Shown here: in pieces, positions 4,952-5,062 of the stretch | How the letters are laid out: each line of letters begins with the position of its first letter | Position numbering within the stretch: the stretch's first letter is position 1 | NCBI GenBank assembly: GCA_964347545.1 | Contig: CAYFZZ010000226.1 | Span: 1-5,062 of the forward strand | DNA: 5,062 bases | Origin: CS4-C045 sp964347545 | GTDB lineage: Bacteria > Planctomycetota > Planctomycetia > Pirellulales > UBA7805 | Direction: 5' to 3' | The notes under the pieces: model-generated | Seen by the model: the letters and a program-made list of their open reading frames with translations, nothing else | Databases searched by the model: none | Told to the model about the DNA's origin: nothing | Made by a program: the position numbers and the translations under genes

Positions 4952-5062
4952 TAGCGGAAAATGGCGGCCAGGGGGGTGTCGGTGGGCATTTGTTGGGCCG
5001 TGACCACAAACACGCGGCCGCGGTTTTTCAGCGTCTCGAACGCGGCGCGGTCCAGCAGGTCT
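4948..5062 (-). CDS. C-terminal end of a probable baeRF-family (eRF1-like) protein
   Basis: The last 37 codons of a minus-strand gene are visible; the rest lies beyond the right edge. Read on that strand the tail is DLLDRAAFETLKNRGR, VFVVTAQQMPTDTP, then LAAIFRY and a TAG stop. An L-D-x-A-x-x-x-T-L-x-N-x-G segment, a short V-rich strand, a P-rich turn and a final 'AAIFRY' or 'AAILRY' are, as I recall, the typical end of bacterial archaeo-eukaryotic release factor (baeRF) families. Those are eRF1-like proteins of uncertain role, suggested to act on ribosomes or in stress, and often near stress-protein genes. With only the tail visible the family call is tentative, but coding is well supported: the frame is open to the edge and a terminator lies downstream. 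It converges on the permease operon and is transcribed separately from it. Confidence 0.6.
   Translation of the reverse strand, partial: DLLDRAAFETLKNRGRVFVVTAQQMPTDTPLAAIFRY

Overview
The window is GC-rich and densely coding. It looks like a bacterial chromosome, most likely a planctomycete (Pirellulales-like). The reasons are a DUF1080 (3-keto-disaccharide hydrolase-type) protein, an archaeal-type S-adenosylmethionine synthetase inside an otherwise bacterial operon, a C-terminal tail resembling the baeRF (bacterial eRF1-like) families, and an intergenic region full of short REP-like palindromes. The assignment is by protein resemblance only; there is no rRNA or marker gene to confirm it.

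Layout: bases 1-4566 hold five genes on the + strand, packed like an operon. In order they are the 3' part of a DUF1080 protein (1-525), a single-domain universal stress protein (562-1014), a helix-hairpin-helix protein resembling the N-terminus of family X DNA polymerases but with an unrecognised C-terminal domain (1037-1957), an archaeal-type methionine adenosyltransferase (1950-3155), and a 12-helix APC-superfamily amino acid permease (3217-4566). The first gap is 36 bp, the HhH gene overlaps the synthetase gene by 8 bp, and the permease follows after 61 bp. Bases 4567-4947 are a convergent intergenic region with no credible gene. It contains at least seven hairpins or palindromes, a repeated 14-mer, a repeated 18-mer, two heptamer tandem repeats and one good intrinsic terminator reading leftwards. 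Bases 4948-5062 are the last 37 codons of a minus-strand gene, tentatively a baeRF-family protein.

How the genes may work together: the synthetase makes AdoMet from methionine and ATP, and the adjacent permease could import methionine or another amino acid. The stress protein and HhH protein suggest a stress or DNA-maintenance setting. The Usp - HhH - archaeal-type MAT - APC cassette is the most interesting item here. A shared pathway is inference from gene order and tight spacing; no residue proves it. The DUF1080 gene may be an unrelated upstream neighbour.
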